From assembly GCF_007859915.1 (NCBI RefSeq), contig NZ_SJPM01000002.1, forward strand, positions 561,919 through 625,918: DNA of 64,000 nt, read 5' to 3'. Position numbers and translations under genes: made by a program. The notes beneath the pieces were generated by a model. That model was not told the origin of the DNA, made no database searches, and saw nothing but the letters and a program-made list of their open reading frames with translations. This DNA is from Neorhodopirellula pilleata (GTDB lineage: Bacteria > Planctomycetota > Planctomycetia > Pirellulales > Pirellulaceae). The first letter of the stretch is position 1, and each line of letters opens with the position of its first letter. This document shows, piece by piece, positions 1 to 7,774 of this stretch.

Positions 1-904
1 CCATTCCCTCGCTGAATTGCGACGCAAAAGCTGGACGAGGAAACTCGAATCAGAGATGTGGTCAGGTGAGGTTGGACATCGCTTTTCATTCACGTCGCCA
101 GCTTCTAGAAGAAGTCAGGCGATCGGTCACATTGCCCAACGGTTCAACGACCGTGAAACCTTGTTGATTGGGGAAACGAATGCGCGGAATTTGCGCCGCT
201 GGATCAACGAACGGGGTAGGTAACCTGAGACAAGGCCGTCAAGACGCTTACTGACCTTTTGCAATTTCTTGGTTCAGTCTTCGTCGCTCCAACCGTTTTC
301 GGGACGGGCAATCAGCGGAGGTGGGCCAAATTCGCATTTGGAATTGCGGATCCAAAAACTTTCACAAAGTTTTGCTTTTTTCCACGCAGATTTCCTGCGA
401 AGTCAGCAAATCCCGATGCCAAAAAACTGAGGACGCGATTAAGACCGCGTTTTGCGTGGTTTGACGATCGCTCACGACCGCACGAACATCAAGCGACTAG
501 GCGTTCGGCGTTGAATCGAGTTCATGACGTCGGTTGTCGGCCGAATCGCCAACCAGTTCATGCCACGGCATTTTGATCGTGTTTTGTCGGGACAAATCGA
601 CTTCACGGCAGACGCTCCGACGTCGCGAATCAAGTCGGGAAATTTTGGTTGACAAGCCGCCTTCGATTCGCATAATCCACAACGCTCGACCACCGAGCCA
701 CTCAGCTAACCATCCAGCGACCGGCCGAGCCAACGAGCTCTTCGCCCGCCTGCGAATCATCGCGGTGAGCTTCTTTTGAATCTGCCATGCGAGTCCGCCT
801 GGACTACGACTTCGCAGATTTCGGTCCCTCTTTTTCTGGGCTTCGCTCGTCGCCCCTTGCCGGGCCACCGCTGCGAAGCCTTTCTACATGCTGCAAGGAA
901 AGCT
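1..904. other. Spacer without a confident gene
   Basis: I see no convincing gene here. Frame 2 is open from the window edge to a TAA at 221-223. Its last ~70 residues (ending in RWINERGR) could be the 3' end of a gene that starts outside the window, but I do not recognise it. A reverse-strand frame at 497-868 contains the phrase AEWLGGRALWI but has no supporting start signal. The stretch may hold the promoter and attachment region of the mobile region that begins at 905. Confidence 0.4.
354..381 (+). terminator. Possible intrinsic terminator
   Basis: An 8-bp A+T-rich stem (AAAACTTT, loop CAC, AAAGTTTT) is followed by GC and six T residues. It lies about 130 bases after the stop of the partial frame ending at 223. 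The stem is weak because it has little G+C, so this is only a candidate. Confidence 0.3.
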
Positions 905-1123
905 ATGTCACAGCCTCCGTTGTTGTTGACCGTCGGCGAGATCGCTCGGCGATTGGACACCAAGGTCCACCGTATCGAATACATCATTCGCTCGAGAAAT
1001 ATTGAAGCGACCGGCTGGGCCGGCCACGCCCGCGTGTTCTCCGAAGCTAACTTCGATCACATCGCCTGCGAACTGAGTCGCATGGATGCGGATCGCCAAC
1101 CTTCCACTCGCTCCAACGGTTGA
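905..1123 (+). CDS. Excisionase/MerR-like HTH small protein
   Basis: A 72-residue protein whose N-terminal half (LLLTVGEIARRLDTKVHRIE, then YIIRSRNIEATG) reads as a winged-helix DNA-binding fold of the excisionase/MerR kind. The ATG at 905 was chosen over an upstream in-frame ATG at 776 because AAGG lies 6 bases in front of it and the conserved fold starts just after it. The stop overlaps a possible TTG start and lies 11 bases before the ATG of the primase gene, so the two genes are probably co-transcribed. By analogy with integrated elements it may control excision or act as a repressor; that role is inferred from context. Confidence 0.6.
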   Translation: MSQPPLLLTVGEIARRLDTKVHRIEYIIRSRNIEATGWAGHARVFSEANFDHIACELSRMDADRQPSTRSNG

Positions 1124-1134
1124 GGAACAATCGA

Positions 1135-3390
1135 ATGACGAAACAAACCCACGCCACAGCCGCAAATCCGATTCGGGATGCGGCATATCGGTACATCGAC
1201 GCAGGGTATCGCGTGCTGCCGGCCAATGCACGACGCAAGTTCCCAACACTCAAGTCTTACAAGCAGTATCGCAACAAACCGCCATCGGAAAAACAAAACG
1301 AAAGGTGGTTCTTATCAGCCAACGCGGTCTGCATCCTGACGGGCGAGGTGTCGGGCAGTTTGGAAGTGCTCGATTTCGATCAAGGCGGCCGCGCGTTCGA
1401 CGCTTGGTGCGATTTGGTGGAAGAACATGACCCACGTTTGTTACAGCGTTTGGTGGTGCAGAAATCCCGGTCTGGCGGCCGGCATGTGTTCTTCCGAAAC
1501 GAGTTGATTACTCCAAAGAGCAACGTTCATGCTCGAACGGTGACGCCTGACGTCAAAGACAAGACCGTTTTGATTGAAACGCTTGGCGAGGGCAGCTTGG
1601 TGATGTGCGATCCGTCTCCGGGCTACGTCGTCCTGCAAGGCGACCTGACCAATCTCCCTGTGATGTCCATCGACGAGCGGGCGATCTTGGTCGACGCAGC
1701 GGCTGCGTTCAATGAAGTCAATTCTTCCGTCGAAAATGCACCGACTACGAAAACTACCAGCGATGGAACCCAGCCCGGTGACGATTTCAGCGAGCGTGGT
1801 GATGTTGCCACGATCCTGACCAAGCATGGTTGGCGATTGCTGCACGATGGCAACAACCAGCAATGGTGTAGGCCGGGAAAAGCGACCGGTTGCAGCGCGA
1901 CGTTAAAGGACGGCGTGTTCTACGTGTTCAGTTCCAACGCTTCGCCGTTTGAGCCGAACAAGTCGTATTCGCGGTTTGCCGTCTACGCGTTTCTGGAACA
2001 CGGTGGCGACTTCTCCGCAGCGACCCGGCAGCTTGCCAGTGAAGGTTACGGGAAAGCAGAGGACAACGACGTCAACCTGTCGAGCTTTCTCGACGGGCTA
2101 TCCGGTGAGACCAAAGCGAAACCACCGGCCGAACCGGAGCTTCCCGACCCCGGTCCGGTTCCCGAATCGCTGCTGCAAGTCCCAGGCTTCATCAGCAATG
2201 TCATGTCGCACTGCCTCGACACGGCTCCGTACCCAAACGCGACTCTCGCATTCGCCGGCGCGATCGCGTTGCTCGCCACTTTGGCCGGCCGCAAGGTACG
2301 CGATCCCGGCGATAACCGAACCAACCTCTACTTGCTGGGTCTGGCTCATTCCGCAGCGGGCAAAGATTGGCCACGAAAGTTGAACGTACAGATTTTGCAC
2401 CAAGTCGGTTTGGCAGACTGCATCGGTGAACGATTCGCATCAGGCGAAGGGATTCAGGATGCGTTGCATTTAACACCTTCAATGTTATTTCAAACGGATG
2501 AGGTCGACGGCATGTTGCAGTCGATCAAGAAGTCCAATGACGCGCGTTACGAGAACGTGCTATCAACGCTGCTGACGATGTACTCATCCGCGAACACGGT
2601 CTATCCGATGCGTCGTAAGGCTGGCAAAAAATCACCGGGAACGATTGACCAACCTTCGCTGGTGGTGTTCGGCACCGCGATTCCCAACCACTACTACGCA
2701 GCACTTTCCGAGCGAATGCTGACCAACGGATTCTTCGCTCGCATGATGATTCTGGAATGCGGCCAACGGGGTGAGGGCCAAGAACCTAAGATCGCCGAAG
2801 TGCCTAATGCGATCATCGACGTGGCAAAGTGGTGGGCGGACTACCAACCCGGCGGCGGCAACCTTGGGACATGGCATCCACGACCGAGAATTGTGCCACA
2901 CGATGATGCCGCCAAAGGGATCCTTATCGAAGCAAGACTGCACGCCGAGCGTGAGTACGCCAAGGCGGAGCGCAAGAACGATTCGGTGGGCACAACGGTT
3001 TGGGGCCGTGTCAACGAACAGACTCGCAAGCTGGCGTTGTTGTACGCGATCAGTGTGAACCACGAATCGCCGCTGATTGACGAACCGGCGGTGAAGTGGG
3101 CCATGACATTGGTCGATCACTTGACCCAGAGAATGTTGTTCATGGCTTCGTCACACGTCGCCGAGAGCCCGTTTGCAACCGATTGCTTAAAGGTGTTCGC
3201 CAAAATTCGCAAAGAGGACAACCTGAAGATCGGTCATAGCAAGTTGCTCAAGGCGATGGCGATGGAGGCGGTGCTCTTCAAAAAGCTGATTGCAACTCTG
3301 GTGGAACGCGGTGACATCATCGCCGAGCAAGAAACGACCGCCGGACGAACTGGAACGCTGTACCGATTGAACCGCGTCCAGCAAGACTGA
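1135..3390 (+). CDS. Prim-Pol/DUF3987 replication protein
   Basis: A 751-residue protein. Residues ~10-190 look like a bifunctional primase-polymerase (Prim-Pol) domain: the acidic motif VLDFD near residue 78, SGGRHVFF near 116, and an acidic ETLGEGSLVM near 145. After a linker, residues ~340-620 resemble DUF3987, a helicase-like ATPase domain found in element and phage replication proteins. Its P-loop reads HSAAGKDWPRK, with Asp where Ser or Thr is usual. The ATG at 1135 has GAGGA eight bases upstream; a TTG at 1120 overlapping the previous stop is the alternative. The likely role is to initiate replication of an integrated element or plasmid-like unit. The domain calls come from motif reading only, and the function is inferred. 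Confidence 0.75.
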   Translation: MTKQTHATAANPIRDAAYRYIDAGYRVLPANARRKFPTLKSYKQYRNKPPSEKQNERWFLSANAVCILTGEVSGSLEVLDFDQGGRAFDAWCDLVEEHDPRLLQRLVVQKSRSGGRHVFFRNELITPKSNVHARTVTPDVKDKTVLIETLGEGSLVMCDPSPGYVVLQGDLTNLPVMSIDERAILVDAAAAFNEVNSSVENAPTTKTTSDGTQPGDDFSERGDVATILTKHGWRLLHDGNNQQWCRPGKATGCSATLKDGVFYVFSSNASPFEPNKSYSRFAVYAFLEHGGDFSAATRQLASEGYGKAEDNDVNLSSFLDGLSGETKAKPPAEPELPDPGPVPESLLQVPGFISNVMSHCLDTAPYPNATLAFAGAIALLATLAGRKVRDPGDNRTNLYLLGLAHSAAGKDWPRKLNVQILHQVGLADCIGERFASGEGIQDALHLTPSMLFQTDEVDGMLQSIKKSNDARYENVLSTLLTMYSSANTVYPMRRKAGKKSPGTIDQPSLVVFGTAIPNHYYAALSERMLTNGFFARMMILECGQRGEGQEPKIAEVPNAIIDVAKWWADYQPGGGNLGTWHPRPRIVPHDDAAKGILIEARLHAEREYAKAERKNDSVGTTVWGRVNEQTRKLALLYAISVNHESPLIDEPAVKWAMTLVDHLTQRMLFMASSHVAESPFATDCLKVFAKIRKEDNLKIGHSKLLKAMAMEAVLFKKLIATLVERGDIIAEQETTAGRTGTLYRLNRVQQD

Positions 3391-3392
3391 GT

Positions 3393-3616
3393 CGGAAAGA
3401 ACGTTGGTTTCGGAAAGAAGTCCGTCAGCGATTGACCGCGGATCGTCGGAAAGAAGCCGAAAGAACGGAAAGAAGTCAGAAAGAAGATTGATTGAAAAAC
3501 AACATAAATAACACACTTCTCTCTCTTCTTTCCCTCTTTCGTGTGCCCCTCCCCTCACACCGATTTCTGGGTGTTTGAGCGTGCGTGTGTGACATGCCTC
3601 GGAAAGAAGAAAGAAG
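3393..3616. repeat. Iteron-like CGGAAAGAAG direct repeats
   Basis: Just after the primase stop there are copies of CGGAAAGAAG or one-base variants at 3393, 3411, 3447, 3457, 3466 and 3477. A further copy follows at 3600, plus a partial one. Spacings are close to multiples of nine or ten. Between the cluster and the last copy lies an A+T-rich and pyrimidine-rich tract (about 3487-3540). Iterons next to an A+T-rich stretch beside an initiator gene are typical of replication origins. A decayed protein-coding repeat rich in Lys and Glu is the other explanation. Confidence 0.55.
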
Positions 3617-3780
3617 TCCTTCCGCCGGTTGCTTTTGCCAGGCTACCGACAGTGGCCACGAAGACAGGAATCGAACGGGTCCTCCCGGCGGATCTTTTTC
3701 ATGTCAGGGCCCCCGAATCAGCGGCACTAGTACCTACAGTTTATTTTCTGGAACAGGTTGTCCGACTTTTGAGAAAGCCA

Positions 3781-4224
3781 ATGAAACGAAACCACTTTGA
3801 ACTTGCGTCGCAACTCGTCGCTGAAATCGAGGTCTTCGGTGATCTTGAGATTGCCACGTTTGGAATTCCAACGAGTTGGTTGACCGGAATGCGGCGACAT
3901 GGCATTCCATTCACGCCGACGCAGTGGGCCGATCCACATGACGCCAGAAAAAAGATGCGTTTGATCCGCGCTAGCCAACAGCTCTTTGATCTTGGCCACT
4001 TGCATCGTCTGACGCGGTCACGAAACGATCGCACCAGCCATATTCTTCCGGCCCACGAGTTTCTGATTGAGACCGTTCAGAAGCTTGGTGCCGAGGTCCA
4101 CCGCCCCTCGTTTTACAACGGGCTGCGCAAGACCGATTGGGGGCGCGGCATGATCGCTGACATTCAATCGCGGCTGAACGAAAAACGCATCGACACTGCC
4201 AACACGAACGAACGAAATCGCTGA
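3781..4224 (+). CDS. Hypothetical protein of the mobile region
   Basis: A 147-residue protein that I do not recognise. It is mixed alpha/beta in character, rich in Arg and His, with no signal peptide or membrane segment. The ATG at 3781 was chosen because GAGAAAG stands just upstream. The frame is open back to a GTG at 3541, which would add 80 residues of less protein-like sequence through the repeat region. It lies between the replication protein and the recombinase cassette on the same strand, so it is probably an element gene. I assign no function. Confidence 0.5.
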   Translation: MKRNHFELASQLVAEIEVFGDLEIATFGIPTSWLTGMRRHGIPFTPTQWADPHDARKKMRLIRASQQLFDLGHLHRLTRSRNDRTSHILPAHEFLIETVQKLGAEVHRPSFYNGLRKTDWGRGMIADIQSRLNEKRIDTANTNERNR

Positions 4225-4332
4225 AGTAATCCTCCACCAAACCACTGATCCATCAATTGAACCAACGACCCGCCCATGGAAGATCTATGCCAACGCCGAT
4301 GACCATCGGTGCCCTCAAGCCCCCGAGTTTGG
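4225..4332. other. Short spacer before recombinase cassette
   Basis: About 110 bases between the hypothetical gene and the first ORF of the recombinase cassette. It must contain the promoter of that cassette if the four genes form their own operon. I see no clear -10/-35 pair or palindrome. Confidence 0.3.
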
Positions 4333-4572
4333 ATGCTCACGAAAGTCGAATCATCATCGCCCTCACCCCAGTCTCGCCAGCTCCAGATCGCCACCTGTTT
4401 GGCCGACGCGATCATCAACCTGCGAGCGTTGTCGCGAGTCTCCCGGCCAATCTCTGAGACTTCTTCCGAAAGTTGTCACCGTTCGGTTGACTCGTCTGCG
4501 AACTCAGGGCTCTGTGTCACACCGTCGAACGTCTCGGCGGCAGAAACACGCAAACCCAGGAGCCCCAAATGA
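4333..4572 (+). CDS. Small ORF opening the recombinase cassette
   Basis: A 79-residue reading frame. Residues ~16-32 (LQIATCLADAIINLRAL) look like an amphipathic helix of the kind seen in short proteins beside recombinase genes. Its TGA overlaps the ATG of the DUF2924 gene as ATGA, matching every other junction in this cassette, which is the main reason to accept it. The start is uncertain: an in-frame GTG at 4309 also fits and there is no strong ribosome site. The tail is rich in Ser, Arg and Pro. It may be a real partner protein or a leader that couples translation. Confidence 0.5.
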   Translation: MLTKVESSSPSPQSRQLQIATCLADAIINLRALSRVSRPISETSSESCHRSVDSSANSGLCVTPSNVSAAETRKPRSPK

Positions 4573-5063
4573 AGCTCAATGTTGCCAAGGAGGTCGCTCG
4601 ATTGCAGAAGATGACCTGCGGCGAACTACGCGACCAATTCGCCACCGTGACCGGCGAAACAACCAACGCCAAGAACCGCAAATGGCTGGTCCGCCGCATC
4701 GTGTGGCGGATGCAGGCCAACGTCGAAGGCGGTCTGTCGGCCGACGCGATCAATCGCATCCGTGAACTGGCCCACGGAGCGGACTTGCGAGTCACTTCGC
4801 CGCCCACGCGGCGTCTCTCGAACGATGCCGCCAAACGCACCCGAGTTCTGCCCACCGGTGTGCAATCGTCGGCAACACCGCTGCCGGGAACGCTGATCAC
4901 ACGCGTCTACAAAGGCCGGCAGATTCGCGTTCGTGTCACGACCGGTGGCTTTGAATTTGAAGGCGAACTGTTTCGGTCGCTCTCCGCCGTCGCCAAACAC
5001 ATCACCGGGTCGCACTGGAGCGGCAACCGGTTCTTCAAACTCGATCAACAGGAATCCAAATGA
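4569..5063 (+). CDS. DUF2924 family protein
   Basis: A 164-residue protein matching the DUF2924 family. It has an N-terminal helical half (MTCGELRDQFATVTGE, then KNRKWLVRRIVWRMQ). Its C-terminal part carries LPGTLITRVYKGRQIRVRV, FEFEGELFRSLSAVAKHITG and a final WSGNRFF, a segment that resembles a small DNA-associated beta domain. An AGGAG at 4557-4561 sits seven bases before the ATG. DUF2924 genes are habitually found directly before large serine recombinases, as here, where the stop overlaps the recombinase start (ATGA at 5060-5063). The molecular role is unknown. A recombinase accessory or directionality factor is a reasonable inference. Confidence 0.85.
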   Translation: MKLNVAKEVARLQKMTCGELRDQFATVTGETTNAKNRKWLVRRIVWRMQANVEGGLSADAINRIRELAHGADLRVTSPPTRRLSNDAAKRTRVLPTGVQSSATPLPGTLITRVYKGRQIRVRVTTGGFEFEGELFRSLSAVAKHITGSHWSGNRFFKLDQQESK

Positions 5064-6598
5064 TGAATGCCCCAAAGACGACCGTGCGATGTGCGATCTA
5101 CACCCGAAAGAGCACCGAAGAAGGACTCGAACAAGAATACAGTTCTCTCGATGCCCAACGAGACGCCGCCGAGGCCTATGTCGCTTCACAAAAGCACGAA
5201 GGCTGGGAAGTCATCCCAAAGTCCTACGACGACGGTGGCTTCACCGGCAGCAACATGGAACGACCGGCATTGCAGCGATTGCTGGCCGACATCGCGGCTG
5301 GCGAGATTGACTGCGTGATCGTTTACAAGGTCGACCGCCTCAGCCGATCGCTGCTCGACTTCACCAAGATCGTCGAGACCTTCGACCAACACGGCGTCTC
5401 GTTCGTCAGCGTCACGCAGCAGTTCAACACATCAACGTCGATGGGCCGGCTAGTGCTCAATGTGCTGTTGTCGTTTGCCCAGTTTGAACGCGAGATGATC
5501 AGCGAGCGAATTCGCGACAAAGTGGCCGCATCGCGCCGACGCGGAAAATGGTCCGGCGGAATGCCGCTGCTGGGCTACACAGTGAAGAACACAAAATTGC
5601 TCGTCGACGAGATCGAAGCCGACCGCGTTCGCCAGATATTTAGTCTGTATATCGAGTATCGCTCACTCTTGCCCGTCGTCAAAGAGCTGAGGCAGCGTGG
5701 TTGGACAACCAAACAATGGGTCACAAAAAAAGGCGATCATCGCGGCGGTCGCACGTTCACAAAAAGCGCGGTCTATAAACTGTTGACCAACGTCACCTAC
5801 ATCGGCAAGATTCGCTACAAGGAGGAAACGCACGAAGGCGAGCATGACGGAATCGTGCCCACCGAGCTTTTCCAGCGGGTCCAAACGCAACTGAAGGCCA
5901 ACGGAAACTCCGGCGGCACCGGCGTTCGCAACAAGCACAATGCGTTGCTCAAGGGTTTGATCTGGTGCAAGTCTTGCGGCCGCCCCATGACGCATTCGTA
6001 CAGCTGTAAAGGCAACAAGCGGTATCGCTACTACGTCTGCGGCACCGCGATGCAAAAAGGTTGGTCGGAATGTCCGGCGCCGTCCGTGCCTGCCGGCGAA
6101 ATCGAGCGATTTGTCGTCGAGCAGATTCAAACCATCGGCACCGACGAAGATTTGCTCAACCAAACGATTGGGCAAATCGAATCGCGATCCAACCAACTCC
6201 ACCGCAACCTCGAGGCCGAACGCAAATCGCTGCAACGGCAACTCCGCAACGATCATGAAAAGCTACGAGCGATCGCCGCCAACGTCTCCAACAACGGCCG
6301 AGTCGCTGGGCTACCCGAACTTCAAAAAAGAATCGACACCGCCGAAGACCGGCTCAAAGCCATTGGCACCGAACTCCAATCGCTCGAATCCCAAGCCATC
6401 GACACGGCCGACGTCCGGCGACTGCTCGCTGGCTTTGAGGAACTTTGGCAAACGATTCAGCCTCGCGAACAGGTCCGTCTCACGTCGCTGCTTGTTGACC
6501 GAGTCGAATTCGATGGAGTGGCGGGCAATGTCGGCATCACGTTCCACGAAACCGGAATGCAAAGCCTGACCGCCGAAAGCATGGAGGTGCCCGCATGA
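5060..6598 (+). CDS. Large serine recombinase (integrase/resolvase type)
   Basis: A 512-residue site-specific recombinase. Residues 10-160 form the resolvase catalytic domain, with the nucleophile Ser18 in YTRKS and the conserved VYKVDRLSR and FAQFEREMISERIRDK segments. Residues ~185-290 are the recombinase domain, followed by a zinc ribbon (CKSC near 310, and Cys residues near 335 and 347) and a long coiled coil (~375-445). This is the usual layout of phage and element integrases that cut and rejoin att sites. It overlaps the preceding and following genes by ATGA. An attachment site would be expected near one end of the cassette, but I cannot identify it. All catalytic motifs look intact, so it should be active. 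Confidence 0.9.
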   Translation: MMNAPKTTVRCAIYTRKSTEEGLEQEYSSLDAQRDAAEAYVASQKHEGWEVIPKSYDDGGFTGSNMERPALQRLLADIAAGEIDCVIVYKVDRLSRSLLDFTKIVETFDQHGVSFVSVTQQFNTSTSMGRLVLNVLLSFAQFEREMISERIRDKVAASRRRGKWSGGMPLLGYTVKNTKLLVDEIEADRVRQIFSLYIEYRSLLPVVKELRQRGWTTKQWVTKKGDHRGGRTFTKSAVYKLLTNVTYIGKIRYKEETHEGEHDGIVPTELFQRVQTQLKANGNSGGTGVRNKHNALLKGLIWCKSCGRPMTHSYSCKGNKRYRYYVCGTAMQKGWSECPAPSVPAGEIERFVVEQIQTIGTDEDLLNQTIGQIESRSNQLHRNLEAERKSLQRQLRNDHEKLRAIAANVSNNGRVAGLPELQKRIDTAEDRLKAIGTELQSLESQAIDTADVRRLLAGFEELWQTIQPREQVRLTSLLVDRVEFDGVAGNVGITFHETGMQSLTAESMEVPA

Positions 6599-7023
6599 AC
6601 GCCAAGCTCACCATCAACCGGTCCTTCCACGTTCAAACGCGCCGCAATGGCAGCAAGTCGCTCGCCGACGGCAAAGCTCCCGCAAAACCGCTCGGCCGCG
6701 TCCCTCGGATCACGCGATTGCTCGCCCTTGCCCACCGGTGCCGGGACCTCGTCCGCGACGGCGTCATCATCAACCAAAGTGAACTGGCCCACTACGGACA
6801 GATCTCCACGACTCGCATGTCCCAAATCATGTGGCTCGACAATCTCGCCCCTGACATTCAAGAAGCAATTCTCGAACTGCCGCGAACCGTCCAAGGCCGA
6901 GACGTGATTCTGGAAAAACATGTTCGCCCCATCGCCAAGACGCATGACTGGGAAGAGCAGGGCAAGATGTGGGCGAGGCTACAATTGTTGGTTGATGTCA
7001 CCAAGCCCGCCACTTCCTCTTGA
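6595..7023 (+). CDS. HTH protein linked to serine recombinase
   Basis: A 142-residue protein with a ParB/KorB-like helix-turn-helix in its middle (QSELAHYGQISTTRMSQIM, residues ~61-79), followed by LAPDIQEAILELP. The C-terminal stretch includes HVRPIAKTHDWEEQGKMWA. Proteins of this pattern accompany DUF2924 and serine recombinase genes in other bacteria. The start overlaps the recombinase stop as ATGA. The 3' end overlaps the convergent gene at 6998 by 26 bases. It probably binds DNA near the recombination site or regulates the cassette; this is inferred from the HTH and its position. Confidence 0.8.
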   Translation: MNAKLTINRSFHVQTRRNGSKSLADGKAPAKPLGRVPRITRLLALAHRCRDLVRDGVIINQSELAHYGQISTTRMSQIMWLDNLAPDIQEAILELPRTVQGRDVILEKHVRPIAKTHDWEEQGKMWARLQLLVDVTKPATSS

Positions 7024-7774
7024 CCAGCCAAGCCACAGCCGCGGCGATGGTCTCGCTTTCGCTAGGCTTGACGGTGTACGCTGCCCAGCCATCATCGTTT
7101 TGGACGTACAAACACGTACCACCGAAGCTCTCGCCGGACATGCTGGTTGCCATAAATCGTACCAAGACCCTCGTTTGATCGTCGCTTACTTCGACGATCA
7201 TTGGCGTCCGCTGATACGAGTACCAAGCCGAGGGCTCAGCAATCACGTCAATTGGCAACCCGAAGAAGTGAAACAGTGCTTCTTGAACGCTTGCCTTCTC
7301 GGCGGTGTCCTCGTATTTGAAACCGCGATTGCGATCCATCTTCATCGGCAACCGATCTTGTCCTGTCGTCAATTTACGGAGGCTGGTGTCCAGCCTGCCA
7401 AGCCCATGGAATGTCCCCTGAGTGTCGCTTGCTACAGTCTTGATCAGTTTCGCGGCCTGGCCTCTGGCGATTTCCGACCAGCTCGCTCGGCGATCGCCGA
7501 CCTCCAACAGCAATTCGGGCTTGGTGCCGTCCAAAGGGGTGATCCTCGCCCACACCGATGTGTTCGTTTCGGAACCTTCCTCCTGACTTTGCCGTTCCAG
7601 GTAGAAACGACCACGAGCAACTCGCACCTGGATGCCCAGCGCGGTCAACACGGGAGATGTCGCGATGCCTTTGTTGAGTGTCTCGACAATCTGCGTCTTT
7701 TCGGATTCGGTCAGTTTGCGTACAGCCGGCCGACGCGTTCGTGTCTGTTCGGGCCATCTTCGTCGCCATCCCAT
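6998..7774 (-). CDS. Unrecognised 258-aa protein
   Basis: I do not recognise this 258-residue protein. It starts with a basic segment (residues 1-20), then a short helical region, and continues as a mixed alpha/beta protein with no signal peptide or membrane segment. Residues ~165-230 contain an acidic, aromatic-rich region (FFGLPIDVIAEPSAWYSYQR). The ATG directly abuts the TGA of the upstream gene (ATG TGA ATG), and that gene's last codons contain GGAGGAG, which serves as its ribosome site. Co-translation with the DUF6398-like protein is therefore likely. It may be cargo of the mobile region. No enzymatic motif is visible. Confidence 0.65.
   Translation of the reverse strand: MGWRRRWPEQTRTRRPAVRKLTESEKTQIVETLNKGIATSPVLTALGIQVRVARGRFYLERQSQEEGSETNTSVWARITPLDGTKPELLLEVGDRRASWSEIARGQAAKLIKTVASDTQGTFHGLGRLDTSLRKLTTGQDRLPMKMDRNRGFKYEDTAEKASVQEALFHFFGLPIDVIAEPSAWYSYQRTPMIVEVSDDQTRVLVRFMATSMSGESFGGTCLYVQNDDGWAAYTVKPSESETIAAAVAWLVKRKWRAW

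Noticed and set aside
497..868. Reverse-strand ORF with AEWLGGRALWI
   Set aside because: It has an unusual composition, lacks a start signal, and its codon pattern does not look coding; it may be part of a dispersed non-coding repeat.
3393..3616. CRISPR array
   Set aside because: Repeat units are about ten bases, spacing is irregular and there are no spacers of constant length or cas genes.
3655..3760. tRNA-like T-arm fragment (GGAATCGAAC)
   Set aside because: The arms do not pair and no cloverleaf can be drawn, so it is not a tRNA or a clear attachment remnant.
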